From: Ancylomarina sp963977525
Lineage (GTDB): Bacteria > Bacteroidota > Bacteroidia > Bacteroidales > Marinifilaceae
Assembly (NCBI GenBank): GCA_963977525.1
Contig: CAXBPC010000019.1
Coordinates: forward strand, 1 to 64,000
DNA: 64,000 nucleotides
Direction: 5' to 3'
Below, in pieces: positions 62,389-64,000 of this stretch. The notes beneath the pieces were generated by a model. The model did no database searches. It was not told where the DNA came from and saw only the letters and a list, made by a program, of their open reading frames with translations. A program made the position numbers and the translations under genes. Position 1 is the first letter of the stretch; the number at the start of each line of letters is the position of its first letter.

Positions 62389-62459
62389 TCGAAAAAAATT
62401 TATTTACTCTTCCGTGACCAAACACGATCAGCAGTATATTGTTTTTTATTATTCTAAAA

Positions 62460-63068
62460 TTAAGCTTGTACAATATCTGATAAAATTGCTTTTACCAAAC
62501 AGTTCACTGATTCTTCAATCGATATATCAGCCGTTTCGATTTCTAAAAAGGCATTTTCAGGAGCTTCAAATGGTGCATCTAAACCAGTAAAATTTTTAAT
62601 TTCTCCATTACGAGCTTTTTTATACAAACCTTTTACGTCTCTTTTCTCACACTCTTCGTACGATGCATTCACGTAGATTTCTCTAAAGTCAGCATCTCCA
62701 ATAATCTCCTTCGCTTGTTCACGAATCGAAAGTGTAGGACTTACAAAGCAATTAATGGTTATGATTCCACAATTAACAAATAGCTTCGAAACCTCAGCAA
62801 TTCGTCGGATATTCTCAGTTCTATCCTCGTCTGAAAAACCTAAATTTTTATTAATGCCCGTACGAATATTATCTCCATCGAGAATTTGAGTTAAAAATCC
62901 TCTTTTCTGAAGTTCTTTTTCTAATCCAATTGCAATTGTAGTTTTTCCAGATCCTGAAAGTCCAGTCATCCAAATAACACGAGCTCTTTGATTTAAAAAT
63001 TGTTCCTTCTCATCTCTACCAATAATTCGGTCGAAAACTGGATGAATATTAGTTGCTTTGTTGGTCAT
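62460..63068 (-). CDS. cysC: Adenylylsulfate kinase
   Basis: A 202-residue P-loop kinase that phosphorylates APS to PAPS. Walker A is GLSGSGKTTIA, followed by DGDNIRTGINKNLGFSDEDRTENIRR and FVSPTLSIREQAKE. Residues 1-35 are an ordinary N-terminal helix. It is first in the cys operon, with a TACATTTG box about 137 bases upstream. The reductases (cysH, cysI, cysJ) are not in this window. PAPS may feed assimilation or sulfotransferases. Confidence 0.96.
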   Translation of the reverse strand: MTNKATNIHPVFDRIIGRDEKEQFLNQRARVIWMTGLSGSGKTTIAIGLEKELQKRGFLTQILDGDNIRTGINKNLGFSDEDRTENIRRIAEVSKLFVNCGIITINCFVSPTLSIREQAKEIIGDADFREIYVNASYEECEKRDVKGLYKKARNGEIKNFTGLDAPFEAPENAFLEIETADISIEESVNCLVKAILSDIVQA

Positions 63069-63204
63069 TAATCTAATTTAAATGAGTCAAACTTCACTTT
63101 CAAAATGTTATCCATTTTACAAAATTTGGTTGACTATTCCTTATTTGCCGAGTATAGAGGAATTTGAATAAAATAAAAGTTTATTCCCTCCAAAAAATCA
63201 GACA

Positions 63205-63212
63205 CAAATGTA
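63205..63212 (-). promoter_or_regulatory. Bacteroidota -7 box for the cys operon
   Basis: TACATTTG on the minus strand matches TAnnTTTG, 137 bases before the cysC ATG, so the transcript would have a leader of about 130 bases. The rest of 63069-63382 holds only the fabI terminator and a small T-rich hairpin at 63302-63325. Confidence 0.5.
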
Positions 63213-63337
63213 CGATTTCTAAGATGATTATAAAAATTTTAGACTAGGAATACACAGGTGTGATTTTACAGTAAAAACGAAGACACTATTCGGCCTCAAA
63301 ACTTCTTTAAAGAAGCCCTTTTTTATAAGCACAAAAA

Positions 63338-63362
63338 AGAGCTTCCTAAATAGGAAGCTCTT
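63338..63362 (-). terminator. fabI terminator
   Basis: AAGAGCTTCCT/AGGAAGCTCTT hairpin with T-run on the minus strand, 20 bases past the fabI stop. Confidence 0.8.
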
Positions 63363-63382
63363 ATTAATAAGGTAAGAATGGA

Positions 63383-64000
63383 CTATTTACAGTCACATCT
63401 TTCATCAAAACTCTTGTTATACTGCTCCATTGCTCTGTAGCTCATTCCCATGTTTGAAAATCCACCATCATGGAATAAATTCTGCATGGTAACTTTCTTA
63501 GTTAAATCTGAGAAAAGAGTGATACAATAGTTAGCACATTCTTGAGCATCTGCATTTCCTAGAGGAGACATACGCTCAGAGAAGTCAATCAGTTTATCGA
63601 AACCTTTTACACCACTACCTGCAGTTGTCATTGTTGGCGACTGTGAAACAGTATTCACGCGAACATGCTTTTCACGACCATAAATGTAACCGAAACTACG
63701 TGCTATAGATTCCAACATCGCTTTTGCATCAGCCATGTCATTATACTCATACATAGTTCTTTGTGCTGCGGCATATGTTAAAGCAATAATAGATCCCCAT
63801 TCTGCAACAACATCCATTTCCTTAGCCTTCTGAATCACTTTGTGAAAAGAGATTGCTGAAACATCTAGAGTTTTCTTAAGGTATTCGTAGTTTAACTCAT
63901 CGTATGAATTCCCTTTACGAACATTAGGTGACATTCCGATAGAGTGAAGAATAAAATCTACAGGACCACCAAAATGCTCCATTGATTTTGTATAAAGATT
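63383..64000 (-). CDS. fabI: Enoyl-[acyl-carrier-protein] reductase, 3' part
   Basis: A C-terminal ~205-residue piece of the NADH-dependent reductase of fatty-acid synthesis; the frame runs off the window edge (an open codon series continues past the internal Met at 63982). FILHSIGMSPN is the post-Rossmann segment. The catalytic Tyr-x6-Lys is YNDMADAK, followed by SIARSFGYIYGREKHVRVNTVSQSPTMTTAG. The C-terminus is a Cys-containing tail (DERCDCK). The partial length is an edge effect, not truncation in the genome. Confidence 0.93.
   Translation of the reverse strand, partial: NLYTKSMEHFGGPVDFILHSIGMSPNVRKGNSYDELNYEYLKKTLDVSAISFHKVIQKAKEMDVVAEWGSIIALTYAAAQRTMYEYNDMADAKAMLESIARSFGYIYGREKHVRVNTVSQSPTMTTAGSGVKGFDKLIDFSERMSPLGNADAQECANYCITLFSDLTKKVTMQNLFHDGGFSNMGMSYRAMEQYNKSFDERCDCK

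Overview
The window is an AT-rich chromosomal segment of a Bacteroidota bacterium, most likely of the Marinilabiliales/Marinifilaceae type. Four things point there: (i) promoters of the Bacteroidota form TAnnTTTG, seen upstream of a dozen genes; (ii) few Shine-Dalgarno sequences; (iii) lineage-typical gene sets, such as dapB-lepB-lepB-wbqC, infC-rpmI-rplT behind thrS, DUF1460/DUF4922/SpoIID/AmpG, and GT3/GT35/GH57 glycogen genes; (iv) protein sequences that look like marine Bacteroidales relatives. The genus is an inference. There is no phage, integrase, transposase or CRISPR array.

Layout. 1-1400: an N-terminally truncated PAS-histidine kinase and decayed kinase scraps. 1507-1590: tRNA-Leu(GAG). 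1.7-2.6 kb: two small hypotheticals. 2.8-3.1 kb: a copy of the pepD 3' end and its terminator. 3.6-14.7 kb: a glycogen module with a GT4 glycosyltransferase, a GH57 amylase-like protein, a fused glycogen synthase/alpha-glucan phosphorylase, a cytoplasmic GH13 amylase and a branching enzyme. 14.9-16.3 kb: intact pepD, whose 3' end repeats the 2.8 kb fragment in direct orientation, so the glycogen module sits between direct repeats. 16.6-18.7 kb: htpG. 18.8-23.6 kb: a small membrane protein, a 1011-residue degenerate P-loop protein and an MscS channel. 23.7-27.5 kb: ABC-F ATPase, nth, Nudix hydrolase and wbqC-like gene. 27.6-31.3 kb: two tandem signal peptidases and dapB. 31.7-38.8 kb: a GT2 / DUF1460 amidase / GalT-like DUF4922 / SpoIID / AmpG cluster that looks like a muropeptide salvage system, followed by YitT. 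39.4-42.6 kb: thrS-infC-rpmI-rplT. 43-45 kb: DPP-IV peptidase. 45.6-50.8 kb: tilS, pabB and a BvgS-like hybrid kinase. 50.9-54.3 kb: AcuI-type oxidoreductase with a divergent HxlR regulator, a hypothetical gene and pepT. 54.4-60 kb: a hypothetical gene, proS, a Gly-Tyr-repeat lipoprotein and a FadL-like outer-membrane protein. 60.1-63.1 kb: cysC-cysD-cysN. 63.4 kb to the edge: fabI, cut by the window.

How they work together. The glycogen genes cover chain synthesis (GT3, GT4), branching (GH13_8), phosphorolysis (GT35) and hydrolysis (GH13), so the module can both store and release glucose. The cluster at 33-38 kb links import of muropeptides (AmpG), peptide-bond or amide cleavage (DUF1460), a SpoIID-like enzyme with no signal peptide, and a GalT-fold nucleotidyltransferase/phosphorylase of unknown substrate. 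The cys operon makes APS and PAPS. Much of the remainder is housekeeping.

The best candidates for undescribed biology are the muropeptide cluster with its GalT-like enzyme, the 1011-residue ATPase-like protein coupled to MscS, the repeat-flanked glycogen module with a catalytically altered GH57 protein, and the Gly-Tyr/Arg-Ser lipoprotein next to a FadL-type porin. All domain assignments come from reading the sequences; no database search was run.
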